Shown in pieces: positions 22,348 to 35,078 of a stretch of 64,000 bases of DNA (its first letter is position 1; every line of letters begins with the position of its first letter). This stretch comes from Isoetes taiwanensis (lineage: Eukaryota > Streptophyta > Lycopodiopsida > Isoetales > Isoetaceae): NCBI GenBank assembly GCA_021234155.1, contig JAJEKV010000285.1, positions 1 to 64,000 on the forward strand, read 5' to 3'. The notes beneath the pieces were generated by a model. It worked only from the letters and a program-made list of their open reading frames with translations. It searched no databases and was not told the origin of the DNA. A program made the position numbers and the translations under genes.

Positions 22348-23310
22348 ATTAACGGGATCTTTACTTCATCCCAATACAGGCTTTCCGCTTCCCCCTACAA
22401 TTCGAAATTTGAATTTGCTTAATGTATAAAAGCATGGATTGTAGGAGAATGGACTTTTCGATTTCCATATGCACGTTGCAAATTTCAAAAAACGAGGTTA
22501 GTACGGACGTTCGGCTCACACGGTTTAAATGTCGTTGGGGCATACAAATTGTACACCTTCATTTCGGCGACCCGGCGATCCACGCAAATATGGAAGCTCC
22601 AAATGATGTGTGGATAAGGATCCAATCGACTCATTTAATATGCTCCAGTCTTCAATCGCAAAAAGAGGTCTAAAAAAAAATAAGAACTTAGACCTCGACG
22701 TGTTGTGTCTTGCAGGCTCAAAAAGTGTCGACATCTGGGCGGATGGCAGTTTATATCCATTGGATCCGTTGAGTGGCAAGAAACCGCCATTTCGTGACGC
22801 GTTTCAAGTTTAGTCCGATTTTGTGGTGCGGTGAACTCGGCCTCCTAGGATATTGTGAGAGATTGAGAGAGGATGAAGGCATTCGGAATCGAATACAGTT
22901 CCTTGAGATGAGCTGCTTCCGATAAGGAAGGGGAAATGTCCGTGAAGATGCTAATAAATGACATTATACTTTGCAATGTGAAGGGTTTATACATTCTTGA
23001 AGTACAAAGGTTATGGTGTTTGTGTTTAGATACCGCTAATACAAGAAGGCTTTGACTACCTTTAACAATAGATTCCTTTAAAACTCTATTGCTATTTAAA
23101 TTATAGCAAAAATGAGTCTTGAAACTCTTTAAGTAGTAGAAGAACTCTTTGACTAGTTATCCATTTGATGACCATTTTTTAAGAAAATATGATATGTGAC
23201 ATTCTTATATGCAAACATTCATAAAATTTATGAACATTGAAGGTCAAAGCCATCCTTGTTTAAAGAGGATCATATGATGCGAAATCTTCATGCGCATAAG
23301 TAATTGCATA
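22348..23310. other. No recognisable gene
   Basis: An open frame ending near 22813 contains SVDIWADGSLYPLDPLSGKK after an AG that could be a splice acceptor (about 22714). I do not recognise the protein. The rest is AT-rich. Confidence 0.3.
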
Positions 23311-23319
23311 TAAGAAATT

Positions 23320-24180
23320 AGCACCGGTGTGATCCTTGCATAAAAAGTAAATAGAAACACAAATATTCAACTTACAACTTAGCGTAAACAAATAGTATTT
23401 TAATAAACCAACACTTTATATACTAACACTTTACACTTTAAATAAGATATTTCTTTCTTTCCTTTTACTTGAAAGCTATTTTTTTTTTTTTTTTTCAAGA
23501 TGGATCACACCAAGTTTAATAATACATATGCAAAAAAAAAAAGGGACACACTAAATTCGCATGGTGTGATCCACTTTCTTATTTGTTGTCAAATTAAAAT
23601 TAAACACAAGTACTCATTCCTATTTGTATCTAAAATGCTTTACCACTCTTAAGTACATAAGTCATTATCCCTTTTCAAAGAGCATATTATTTTTCAAGAA
23701 GGATCACACCGCTTAATAGTACATATGCAACAAAAATGGAACACACTAAATTCGTGATCGCGGTGATCCACTTTCTTATTTGTTGTCAAATTAAAATTAA
23801 ACACAAGTACCCCTTCTCATTTAATGCTTTACCACCCCAAGTGCATAAAGTTATTAGTCCTTTTCAAAGAGCATATCTTTTTTAAGAAGGATCACATCAA
23901 GCATCCTATTTGCATCTAAAATACTTTACCAACTCTAGTAGTACATAAAGTTATTAGCCCTTTCAAAAAAGCAAACACTTTATCAATAAATGAGCACGTC
24001 ACATATCCACACTTAACTTCAAATAAGACACATATATATTTCTTTTATTAAAATATAATCAAAGTAATTTTACTATAGGAAGTCATGTTTTTCCAAAAAG
24101 ATCACACCAAGCGAATTTTGTATAAGCTAAAAGGTTGGAATATACTAAATTCGCATGGTGTGATCCACTTTCTTGTTTGT
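23320..24180. repeat. Degenerate tandem array with an inverted repeat in each unit
   Basis: Units of about 200 bp recur at about 23500-23700, 23701-23885, 23886-24095 (partial) and from 24095. Most units open with GGATCACACC and, about 70 bp later, close with GGTGTGATCC. The intervening AACACACTAAATTCG-like sequence is followed by CACTTTCTTATTTGTTGTCAA. The two arms can pair. A further GGTGTGATCC at about 23330 marks the left edge. Confidence 0.75.
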
Positions 24181-24474
24181 TGTCAATAGATAATAACACC
24201 AAGTCCCTCATCAATAGTCTCTCATTTGCATATAAAATATGTATCATTCCAAGTTATATTATGTTTTATGAACTAAACTTTTTCAAAGAGGGTCCCAAAG
24301 CAAAATACAAACACATAATCAATAAGCCAACACTTTACCAACAACCAAAGCTTTATTAAATAAGATTTTTATGTTATTTTATCAAACCTAACAATGTTTC
24401 CATATGTGACATTTTGAGTTAACTGATCCAAAGGCTCATGAAAGTGACATTTTATACAATATGTCTTTGGAGCT

Positions 24475-24930
24475 TTTGTGTAGGCAGATGGATTGGTGAG
24501 TCACGTCAGGACAGGCTCTGTCAATGCTGCCAAATGAGAGTCATTGAGGATGAATCTCATACCCTTCAAAGTTGCCCAGCATATGATCAAATCCGGACGC
24601 GCTATGCTGAGTTGGTCAGGCCTGGCCAGCTGCTACATGTTACATTGAGCACGGCATCCGTACGGGTGCTAGGATCATACCTTCAGGAGGTTATGGACAT
24701 GCGAGATCAGCTATATCCTCAGGCACGCGCTTGACATGTATATATACATTTATTTCATGATGATGTATACTTGTACAGTTTGACAGCATTCTTATTACTT
24801 CCACAGTTTTTCCCTCGAAAACCCTTGGGGAGTTTTGACCGGACAGTAATAAGTTTGTTGCGCTCCTTCTGGATCCCATAGGCCAATTGGTCTCAGTGGA
24901 CGATAAAAAACCATTCTTATTCTTATTCTT
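24475..24930 (+). mobile_element. LINE A 3' end: C-terminal zinc motif plus 3' UTR
   Basis: The coding part reads GRWIGESRQDRLCQCCQMRV then EDESHTLQSCPAY, a CxxC…H…C zinc-knuckle at the ORF2 C-terminus, stopping at 24732. It matches the minus-strand copy at 35310-35500. The 3' UTR ends with the block CCCATAGGCCAATTGGTCTC then GTGGACGATAAAA, followed by a (TTCTTA)n tail rather than poly(A). Roughly 120 codons present in copy 2 are missing between 19969 and here. This is either the rearranged end of copy 1 or a separate truncated insertion. Confidence 0.82.
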
Positions 24931-24931
24931 A

Positions 24932-24960
24932 CTAGTTATGGTGCCCGGCATTGCCGGGCT
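24932..24960 (-). mobile_element. Probable Helitron 3' terminus
   Basis: Read on the minus strand, the hairpin GCCCGGCAATGCCGGGC (24943-24959) is followed 7 bases later by CTAG and then T. This is the standard 3' end of plant Helitrons: a GC-rich hairpin just before CTRR, inserted next to a T. The terminus abuts the LINE A tail exactly. The 5' TC end, which should lie to the right on this map, was not located. Confidence 0.55.
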
Positions 24961-25627
24961 TTAGCAAATGTGGATTGTAGAATGGTTTTGCATTAGTAGG
25001 CTTTAGAATAGTGCCATAAGGATGTCATGAGTGAATTGGCGTTTGTAGACTTTAAGCTCCACAACAACATAGGTATGCAAGGATTTGGCTGTCGATGGAA
25101 TTCCAATCTCGAATCTCGCAAGGATCTACTCCTTCATTTGAGATATGAACTTGCTATAGCAGAATTAAATAGGGGAAGGAAGGATAGGATTGCGTAAAAT
25201 GAATGAACTACCTAAATTTAGCAACATTTTAACACCATTTAACTAAAGAAAATTAAAAGTGATGACATGGTTAAAAGCTTATAATATGGTCATGGTAGTT
25301 TCTATATATGTAGATAAATTTGATTTGTACGCCTTGGAAATGAGATTGTGTAGGATGTTGTCGATTTATAAGTATTTTGTGTATTATAAAGAATGGCTTA
25401 ATCAATCAAGTAGTTTTGGGCCATAATTCAATTAGAAGTTGAAGTTTGAACATAAGGCATGTTTTTATTGAAAGGGACGATGATGTACTTGATGTTGTTT
25501 GTGTAGAGTTTTCATAGTATGGGAAGTTATTGGATTGTAGATTGGATTAGTTATATTGGTTAAGTTGCATTGTCCTTTTATGAGAGACCACATAATCCAA
25601 TCGAATTTTATAGGTGGGCAATTGCAT
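24961..25627. other. AT-rich sequence, possibly Helitron interior
   Basis: No coding sequence is recognised. If the terminus at 24932 is real, this stretch would be the 3' part of a non-autonomous Helitron. Confidence 0.3.
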
Positions 25628-25686
25628 GGGTCCCATAGGCCAGTTGGTCTCCGTGGACGATAAAATAATATTCTATTCTATTATTC
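25628..25686 (+). mobile_element. Very short LINE A 3' end
   Basis: GGGTCCCATAGGCCAGTTGG, then TCTCCGTGGACGATAAAA, then TTCTATTCTATT. This is the family A terminal block and its tail with almost no body, so an extreme 5' truncation or a mobilised tail fragment. Confidence 0.7.
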
Positions 25687-25989
25687 AATATTAGATAAAT
25701 TTATAATTTTATCAGCGCTTGTATTACCTATTTTGGGTTTGCATATGGAGAAATCATATTTGAGCTATGTTGCACTTGAAGATGTGGATCCGGTTCTGAA
25801 TAATGTAACGTGCGAATGGATTAAGTATTATATAGGTGGATATTAAAGACAAAGGCAGTTTCTAAAATACTTATTGTTGGACTTTAGAAGAACAAATAAT
25901 TTCAATGAAGCGCATAATGGATTGAAGTGGATTGAAATGATTGAAGACTTTAGTGGCACACGAACAATCTGAGCAGCATATGTGGAGGC

Positions 25990-26135
25990 CCAGCAAATTG
26001 TCAAATGTCACTTTGCTAGCATCTAGATAGAGTTGAGAATCAAGTTGTGGTGGCAGAAGTGTTGCTGGTGTACAAATGAAGCCACGACATTCTGGGGTAG
26101 GGTCTGCTAATTGACACGAACCTGCTAGAATTAAA
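25990..26135 (-). other. Exon-like open stretch of unknown family
   Basis: The minus strand reads ADPTPECRGFICTPATLLPP and continues through QLYLDASKVTFDNLLGLHIC and CSDCSC. It is Cys-rich, open in only this frame, and looks coding. I do not recognise the family. Confidence 0.3.
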
Positions 26136-26139
26136 AAAC

Positions 26140-28200
26140 AAATATTCAGCTGAAACGTTTTGGAAAGAAAGAAGCTTATGTGGACAATATATCCATGTGT
26201 ATAACCCTGCACTAAAAGTCATAATGTTAAAATACAATCTCAATTAAGAACTAAGTCGAATCGTGCAGTAAAGACTGACCATGGGTGGTGAGCAGGAGAA
26301 TGTCAGTGGTAGGGATATGCTAGGAAGGGATAGATGGAGCTGGCTGTGAGAAGGGCAAACTGAAGAAAGAGATATTCCTGTTGAGATAAAAAAGAGCAAG
26401 CATTTCATGCTTCTGCATGTTCTTCCTATAAGAAATGTTAACAAAATGAATACTAACCTTTGGTTGCACTCATAAAAGGAGAAAGATAGAGGTGTAGGTA
26501 ATTCGCTGGATCAACAATGTACATAATGAAGTCAAACAGAGATATAAGAACAGTGTGTTATCATATGTAGTGGGATCATGGATAGAGGCATTGTCTCCAA
26601 GGATATGACAGGGTTCAGAACCCTGTACAAATAGCCCTCAGCCCAATATCTTTTCAGTACGGAACCGAGCATGCAAAATAACAGAGATAAAGTTTTCATT
26701 GACAATGCTATTTATTCGCAGCCCTTCTCAGAAAAAAGGCGTAATTAGTAGAATATTATCGTTTTTCCAAGGCCTTGCCCGTGCAAAAATAGATTTGTAA
26801 AAGGCGAAAGATATCAAGAACAGAACTTTTGTCTAATGGATCTGCATAGTGCTAGAAAGTACTTCTAGGTCTATAGTACAAAAATGACTATCCTCTATTA
26901 CACTTATTTAGGCAAATGGGCAACATAGGCAGAAACAATTGTAATAGCCAGAAACTTCTATAGCCTTGTCTAAATAATCAAGTCAAATCAAATATGTAGG
27001 ATAATCGGATATGAAAATCATATGGAGATGCATCTCAGATTTTTGATTGATATGTCAAGAACATCTAAGGCATGCATGCTTTCTATATGCCAAAATGTGA
27101 TAAATACGTACCATATGTTGGTTGGAGCTGGGCGCTGTGATGCTTTCCATTCCGTAGAAAATGTTAAAGAATATTTCTCATGGCAAACCATATCAGCAAT
27201 TCGAAGCTTCATGTATCTGGAATGGGTGCTTCAAACTTATTGTTCAAGCTCAGCTTTAACGTTCTTCAAACCTAGATAATAGAAAACAATAGTATCATCT
27301 TTAATCATGGAGATCCAAGGGAAAGAATAGGAGGAATAGAGAAATTGTTTTCAAGAAATGTGTAGATTTATTCATGTTACCTCCATCAGAAGTTATGATC
27401 GTTAGAAAACAAAATTTTCAATCTCTTTAGTTAGAGCACAGCTACCTTTTTTGGAGCGGTGTTAAAAGCAGAAACAGAGCAGAAAGGCAATGGGAATTTA
27501 AACAGAGATATCATAAACTTTTGCATCATCCAAGGTAATTGTATCCTAAGAAATGTTGAACCCATTTCTGTCTAGAAATAATGACATAGGTGTGAGAATC
27601 TAGGCTGCCAATGATGTCATAAAAACAATGGCTTGAAGAGGCTGTGGGTTAGACACTCAACAGGAGACCAAAGAAGTGTAATTCTTGGCCTTGAAAATCT
27701 GCAAATGCAAGGAAGCAATTGTCAGCTATCAGAGACAATGGTTAGAGCCAATAGTTGAGTTGACAATTCTGGGGCGAAATTGTGCTCAACTCTCTAGTCC
27801 CTTCATCAAATATAGTGTCAGGATAAATAATGTGAATATTCCTTGTGCTACAGATCAAATTTTTAGAAGTTTAAAGGCCACCATCTCTAAAGTCACTAAC
27901 GCTTTATGTATTGCTACCAACTGCCAAAATGCATAGCTGATAACATAGCTAAAATTGCATCATATTCCTCAACTGTCTCAAATAATTCAAGCTGTAGAAG
28001 AAAACCTCATTGCCAAAATCATCATATAATGTGGCCTTCTCAAAAACAAACAAATTCTCAAGAATCTCATAGTAGCTCAAAGAAAAAGCCTGATAAACTT
28101 TTTTGCATAACATGTACATTGCAGGAAATCTTTATTTTATGCAAGGCAGAAAGGTCTTTCATTTATTGCATTAGTTGTAAAGAAATAATGTTCGCCATGC
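26140..28200. other. No recognisable gene
   Basis: AT-rich sequence. It may include introns or exons of an unidentified minus-strand gene, but nothing here can be supported. Confidence 0.3.
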
Positions 28201-28212
28201 TCAGGATGTTAC

Positions 28213-28459
28213 CTTAGATGTTGTGCGAGAAGATCAGTTACCTCGTTGTACTTTTTGTCCAGATTTGGATCTAAAAAGATAGACAGTAAAAGGTCCTCAA
28301 ATTAACTTCGTAGGAACTCAAACTGAAGAGATTGGATAGCTTCAACAGTCATCATTGGAGTTACACACAATATAATATACACTCAAATGCTTAGAAACCA
28401 TTACCTGGGTGACCATGATGACAGTGGTAAGATGTTGTAGAGAGCCTCCTAAGTAAAGC
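28213..28459 (-). other. Two candidate small exons, unknown gene
   Basis: On the minus strand, 28405-28459 lies between a TTATTTCAG acceptor and a GTAATG donor and reads LYLGGSLQHLTTVIMVTQ. The segment 28213-28260 lies between an AG and a GTAACA donor and reads PNLDKKYNEVTDLLAQHLR. Between them TVEAIQSLQFEFLRS is open near 28310-28356. Together they suggest a multi-exon minus-strand gene or remnant whose family I cannot name. Confidence 0.35.
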
Positions 28460-31400
28460 CTGAAATAAAGCAAAGATGAAAACCCATGTCAACTCTTTCA
28501 TGATTGATGGAAATTACGAAGGTCAAAAGTCTAGAAATATATGCAACCTACAATTCTACACAGCCTATATTCTGCGAATCAGCCTGCAGCATGCCCATGA
28601 AAGAGTGTTACATGGCGTATCCCCATGCAGAAAATACGTGCCCTACCTCAATTTAAATTTACCTATCAAGCATGGTGTACATAAATGTTTTGAAGACCAA
28701 CCTTAATAAAATAATAGCTCAAAGTAGAGGAAGAGTAGTGAAATAGTGCTCGATTCTACTTTTACATATCAAACACAAATGTAGTGAATTTTCAGTGTCT
28801 CATTCATAAATTATTGCCCACCCTTGTATACAAAGGCTTTTAATTCTAGTTTTGCAAAGAGAAAAGTTCGAACTCAAATAAAAATGAATTTGAAGTATAA
28901 CCTGATATACCTGAAGCAAATCTCTTCCATACTTTGCAAAAAAATGCGGCAAACACAAAGCTGGGAGATGTCTAGAGGAAAGAAACGTCAGTGCATGATG
29001 AAGAAACATACCGTTCCATTTCTCGGCTGGTACTTTGGTTATCCTATTGTTTAAATATAACTAAATTTCCTACTGTTTATCTATTTGTATCACTCTTCTT
29101 ATTTTCAGGGCAGAAGCTAATAATATCCAGATATTGCTTCTCGGTTTTAGAGGGAGAAGTATCTAAACCTAACAACAACGATATGTGTCTTTCAATTTTC
29201 AGGGAAAGACAAATCTAACAAAATGATTAAACAATGTTTAAGAAGTTAAATTAAAAAGAGAAAACAAAGGAAATAACACGGTCTGAGGGCACTCAAACAT
29301 ACCTCATAGATTACAAATGGCAAAGAAAGATCCCTTAATTATAAGTGCCGCTGGCTTTCAGAAAAATGCAGAATACAACTATTTTGTGTCACCTGGAAAA
29401 TGCTCGACTAGTTCAGTGCAGTCACAACCTTGCATCCACGACACACCTGAATAGAAACCTGAATACCTGCCCTAACCAATCGGATCCTGAAGATGAAGAT
29501 GCTCTGCCTCTAGAAGACGGCAAGAACGGCGAGACTAAAACAAAACAACTGTGGCAATCGTGGCATGCATACCTAACGCCAGCTACAATCGGATAAGGAG
29601 AGTCAGAGAGGAGGAAGCGATTGGAAAATAGGAGGCCCAATTCATGTCGGATTAGAAGCGTCGAAATCAGAAAGGGGCAAAATTGTAAACCCCAAATCAA
29701 GGCCAACGAAATTTCCCGATTTTTGGCAAATCGGAATTATTTTCCGGCCGCCAAAATCCTCAAAACCATAGGAAATCAAATTAAACAAAAATTCCAAAAA
29801 GTTTTCGGAACCCCAGAAAAACCAAATTTAAACAATAGGATTCTAAACCTTAACATACAAAACGACATTACATTTGTAGGGCTTTGATTGGTACTGCAAC
29901 GCTCTTTCTCTTGCAATTGCTACTAGCTATCAAAGAGGGAAGTCTTGTGTTTCTGACCATTCTTTTTCCTCATCTAGTCTACTGCTCTCATATTCTTACC
30001 CTATCGAAGACAGAGTGGCAAGGAAGAATCTCCCAGAGCTATTACTCCTATAAAGCTCAAACTCGGCACCAAAAATCTAACCCCATAAGCAAGGCAAATC
30101 ATAGCTGGGTTTTTCGAAGCTCCATCGATGAACTCAATTGATTTTTTACTCTAATTTTAAACCTGCACTAAGGCTAAAAAAGGAGCGATAAATGGCAGTA
30201 TCGCTGCATCACGCTACAATACGGAATGAAGCAAAGTGGGCAGGCTTAAAATTTTTGCCACAACAATGCATTGGAGAAGGCTTCACACAAAATTTGATTT
30301 GAAGGCCATTCTTCCACAGCGATGATGTTATAACTTCTCATAGTAACAACTCCAACAAGGCACTATATACTTGCTTATATAAAAGAGAAAGGAACACATA
30401 AATTCCTAAGAAGAAAATGTTCAAAGAATACAAAAAAATCCCTCACAAAGATTCTGAATATACATATGTTACTTTTCACAAACAAAGTCTTATGCAAAAA
30501 TTGATCAATGCTCTATGACTCCCCTATCCATGACCATGCATGCATAAAGAAATTTGTCATTCAAATGATGAAACAAAACTACATACCTATTAATGTAATG
30601 ACACCTGACATCTGCCTCCAATACTTTCCAAAATCGTGGATCTACACCACTCAAAGCCTACAAGACCAGAGCAATAAAGCTGCAAAGAAGATGAAGACAA
30701 CACATAAATTAAAAGAATATAGAGAACAACATGCATTTTAAAGTGTTATCCAGCTAAAAAAACCACATAACTTCCTCCTTATATAGAATCCATTACCTTT
30801 TGTATATAAAAGAAATGGTCAAGAGCCTAATGCTGATTAAAGGTTCTATTCTGGGATCGTTCTTGACAGATCCGGCATCAACTGCATCCACAAAATAAAA
30901 AAAATTCGGTCAAAAAGTAACCATCAAAGCTCATGAGCACAGAAAACAGACCGAACATCACCAAATTTTCCCCTTCTTACCGTTTTTTAGATGGGCTGCA
31001 ATAAATCGTCTATCATGGGTTTTCAGTGCTACAAAACCTCATAACCTTTAGTTTTGCAGCAAAAGAACATCAGAAAGACCCCATGCCAAACAGAAGCCTT
31101 ACCAGAATGACGCCATAGCCAGAGAGATGCAGCACAAGAACACAAAAAAAAAAAATTAAAAAAAAAAATTACAACCTGGGTTATGGCGGCGGTGCGCGAG
31201 AGCAGAGCTCGCCAGAATGGAGCAGATGAACTGGAGAAAGCGGAATGCGAGGGAGAGCATTTGACGGAGCGGAGTCCTCAGAAGCCGATAGATCAACAAC
31301 ATGGCATCCCTTCAAAATTTTCTCCCAATTTTTACCACACTCAGGAATCTAAGGTATCGAATCTTCGCAATCTGGTGAGAATAAATTATATAAGTGTAGA

Positions 31401-32900
31401 TAAGGCTATTTTTGTAGTTTTTCCAATAATAAATTATTGCATAGTATACATGTTTGTATAGTTTTTGGGTTGCCTGACCCTTATGTTGCCAAATCAAGGT
31501 TCACACATGAATATTACATATGATTTGGAATGGTTAGTAGGGGAATTTTTATGAAAATATGTATAAAGCATGTGGAATGTTGGGTCTGACCAGTTGAGGG
31601 TCTCGGGTTTTTTATTTCTTTTTTATTTATTTATTTATTTTTTAGCACGCCAGCCCAACCAAGCCCATAACCTTTCTAACTATTCTAGGCTACTAAGCAA
31701 AATTTGACGTGGCATAAGACTACACCGTTAGATCCCATATTTTGCAAATCAATGGGTAAGGAAATTACAAAAATGGCAAAGAAAATGACATGGGGATACT
31801 AGGCGATGCATGTATACTTCTTTCGATTGTCGGGTACCTCCTAAACTTTACCCGTTCCCTTTCCTACCTTGCAGTTAAGACACAGAAAGATTTGATTTGT
31901 AGATTGGTGTACTGATTGCCGAAACTGGGGTTTCTTAAGAATCCTAATTGCAAAAAAATCTTCTCCTTTTTCAGGTCAGAAATGGAAATTGAAGAATCGC
32001 ATTGAGATCTTTCCTTCTTTTACCTTCCCAATTTTTTGTTCGAACAAGGTTCTGATTTTAAGCATATTCATTTCCCGTATACACTCAATTCAAGCTTCTT
32101 TAGGGTTTTCATCGTTGTATTCACAGACAAGTAAATGAGACTCCTGACAAAGATCAACATCCTAAGGCAACCATTTCTAATGCCGACATAGCATAGTCTT
32201 TTTGGCCCGCTAGAATTAGTTAATCGAAAATTTCTGGGTAGAACTGATTCTAGAAATATAAGAACGGAGTTGGAGAAGAGCTTCTCGTACTCGCATTATC
32301 CCGCTTTACAAAGTTCTTGCTCTTAGAGGTAATCAGATATATGGTCTCTGATTCTTCTCTCTTCAAGATTTGGCTATGGAATTTGCATGGCTTCTTGTAA
32401 TGAGCGGATCAAATGGGCACTTAAAACTTACTATAAATTCAACAAGGTAACTAGTAGGCTAGAATAGATCTGATCTCATTGATACTATATTTCCTAAATG
32501 TGTTTTGTAGGTTAACTTCGTTAGCAAGATATGTGGTAGGGCCTTTGGTAGGCATTCCTCCTTCTTTGAAGCCTTGATCAAACGTTGCTTTATTTCTATT
32601 GGATTCTTGAAACTAAAAGCCATTATTTATTCGATGATGTCTTCAACTATAACCTGCAAAATGAGTTTTATGTTCAACACCTGGCTTAAAGGTTGACATA
32701 AAATCCTCCTATATTATAAAACCGTGGCGTCTGTCCCTCCACCCCATCGACAACCCACGTTGTGCCATGTGCCTAGACTCTGATCTAATTTACGAACCAG
32801 ATCTTGCCACATGGCGTGATCTGAGCCATATAAAATACAAAATGTCACTATAAAAATATTTCACCCATTCAAAGGGTGCGAAGAAAAGACCAAAGGGTGA
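28460..32900. other. No recognisable gene
   Basis: Long AT-rich spacer. Open frames at 29884-30141 and 31183-31461 start with ATG and are moderately long but show no family signature. The 31183 frame begins in a GC-richer patch (MAAVRESRARQNGADELEKA) that could equally be the 5' end of something on either strand. Confidence 0.35.
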
Positions 32901-32956
32901 AAAAAATAGAGAGGATTGAAGCAGGGTAATTAGGGCTTCGAAGAAAGCAAACATAC

Positions 32957-33154
32957 ATGGCGACCAGTCGAAGCAAATATACGTGGCGACCAGAACAGGT
33001 TATGGCTATGCAGATTTGGCTCGATTTGGCTATGAAAGAAAGGTGGGCCCTCAGTGCTCTGCGCCCATTCACGGCTGCCCATGATTCCGCTTTGAATGTC
33101 ATCATAATTCCATTCGAAAATGCACATCAGGTTTCTTCTACATCCTTCATTTAA
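32957..33154 (+). other. Unassigned 65-codon open frame
   Basis: It starts MATSRSKYTWRPEQVMAMQI and includes LDLAMKERWALSALRP. The N-terminus contains a 26-bp direct duplication (CATGGCGACCAGTCGAAGCA-like). I see no domain I can defend. It could be the first exon of a gene or chance. Confidence 0.2.
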
Positions 33155-33199
33155 GTACGCCCTGGTTTGCATGCTTGTTTAGATTGTATTTATGCTTCC

Positions 33200-35075
33200 G
33201 ATACCTTCTTAAGATGTTCGATAAAAGAGGACACATTGACATTTGTAGCCACGTAAAATTTTAGGCAAAATGTAGTTGTAAAATTTCAGGCAAAACGTAG
33301 TTATATAGATTGAAAAGAGCAGACAACTAAAGGTTTTTTTGTTTGCTACATTGAAAACATTCTGGATCACCACATTGATATTGCTTCGAAAGACCTTTAC
33401 TTGGAACCAATGCCCAATTCATACAATTGTTGTCAATGCTACACAGTGCTAATTACCAGGTTAATTTTTTAGAGTGAGTACTTTTCTGCATCATTTTCAA
33501 AAGTTCCCTATCTTCCTTTTGCTAGGTCAGACAAAGGCTCAGGGATCAGCACAAAGACAACTTGCACTTATTGGAGGGATTGCCAGAAAGGCTTTGGGGC
33601 ATAAGAAATGCTACGACATACTGGAATTCACATGCAACCTCCAGCTGCAAGAGACCAAGTATAAAAGAAGACACGTAAGAAACATTAAGAGCACAAAACT
33701 ACAAGTATAATACCACTTGAATAAGAGCAGCAAAGCTCCAAACTTCACATGGTCTAAGACTACGAAGCTTCAGAAGAACATAGCACCAAAGTAGAAACTA
33801 GATCAGTGCAACTTAAAGCATATTCAAAACAACACGCAGATCAAAATCTACAAAACTGAGCTATCATCCACAAGGAAGAAGTTTGAGAGGGCAAACCAAA
33901 GCAAAATGCTGAAGTCGAAAGCTTAAACAAGCACACATTCTAAAACCCCCCAACAATTTATGCACAATCTAAAGCATGCAAAGGCTAGTAAAAACGAAGG
34001 GAAGTAGAGGTCAAGGAACGAGAGAATGAAACGATACACCCCCGTAAAATACCCAACACATACTCAATCCCAAGGAAAGAACAAGGTTAGTACGCACCAT
34101 AAAATGAATGACGTGTACACAACACTACAAAAGGATGAAGGCACGTGATTAATATAAGGGCAAAAGCAAGGCTTGAAAGACAACTAGTTTGAACGATCTT
34201 TATAACCACCGCAAGACTGGCACAAGGGTCAACCAAGGTCAACTAGCCTTCAAAGCCCCCATGAGAGCATGCAGACACAACTCAAAATTGACAGGTACAA
34301 AATTGCAAGATCTATAGCATGCTAACTAAATGAACCTAGACCATAGAAACCATTAGCAAACTTGGGAAACAACTAACTATAGTGCCAAAATAGACAAAGC
34401 TTCAACTCATGTAAGAGACCCTCCAAAGATGCACTACAAAATGCAATTCCCTCCCCAATGTTCGACAAACTAACACCAACTGAAGATGCCTCGTATACTT
34501 ATACCAAGCATGTAATGATCGACTACAAAAAAAAAAATAGGGAGAGTCAGTTGAAAAGACTAATAAGAAGTGCACTAACAAATTAAAAACTCAACAATAA
34601 TATGAGAATCAACTATATGAGAAAGAAACAAATTGCTCAACCTCAAGAGGGCATAACCATAGGTAGTCACATCCGGTTTCAAAAGCGAGTACCATTGCAA
34701 AATTTGAAGCCCATTATACTATGAGCAACGGAAGGGACAAGAGATCAAAGTGAATCTCTAAACCAAAGAAGAAATAAAGCAAGGGCCAATCTCCACTAGA
34801 CAAGCGTCATCTCCACCTCTTGACAAAGTAAATCTCTAACCAATAAAAGATAAAATCCAAGGATCAACAACGAACAGGTAACAAGCCTAAGCAAAGGATC
34901 AACAAAGGAACAAGTAACAAACCTAAGGCATGATTGAACGTCCATACCACTAACCAAACATACCCATGTCCATTAAATAATAATGCCTAAAAATGAGCTC
35001 CAAAGACCATGTCAGGTCTCAAAAATTAAACTAGCATGTAAACACAAATGCAAGATTGATAGAAGCTCTAATGGA
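33200..35075. other. No recognisable gene; A-rich spacer with short tandem repeats
   Basis: The plus strand is strongly A-rich. At about 34856-34932 an approximately 37-bp unit containing GGATCAACAA and AAGTAACAAACCTAAG is repeated about twice. Confidence 0.45.
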
Positions 35076-35078
35076 ACA

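Noticed and set aside
23500-24180. CRISPR-like array
   Set aside because: The repeat spacing is irregular and units are about 200 bp with inverted arms. The context is a plant nuclear genome and no cas genes are present.
25990-28459. SET/SMYD-type methyltransferase on the minus strand
   Set aside because: A few Cys-rich words suggested it, but no SET or MYND motif could be aligned, so the pieces are left unassigned.
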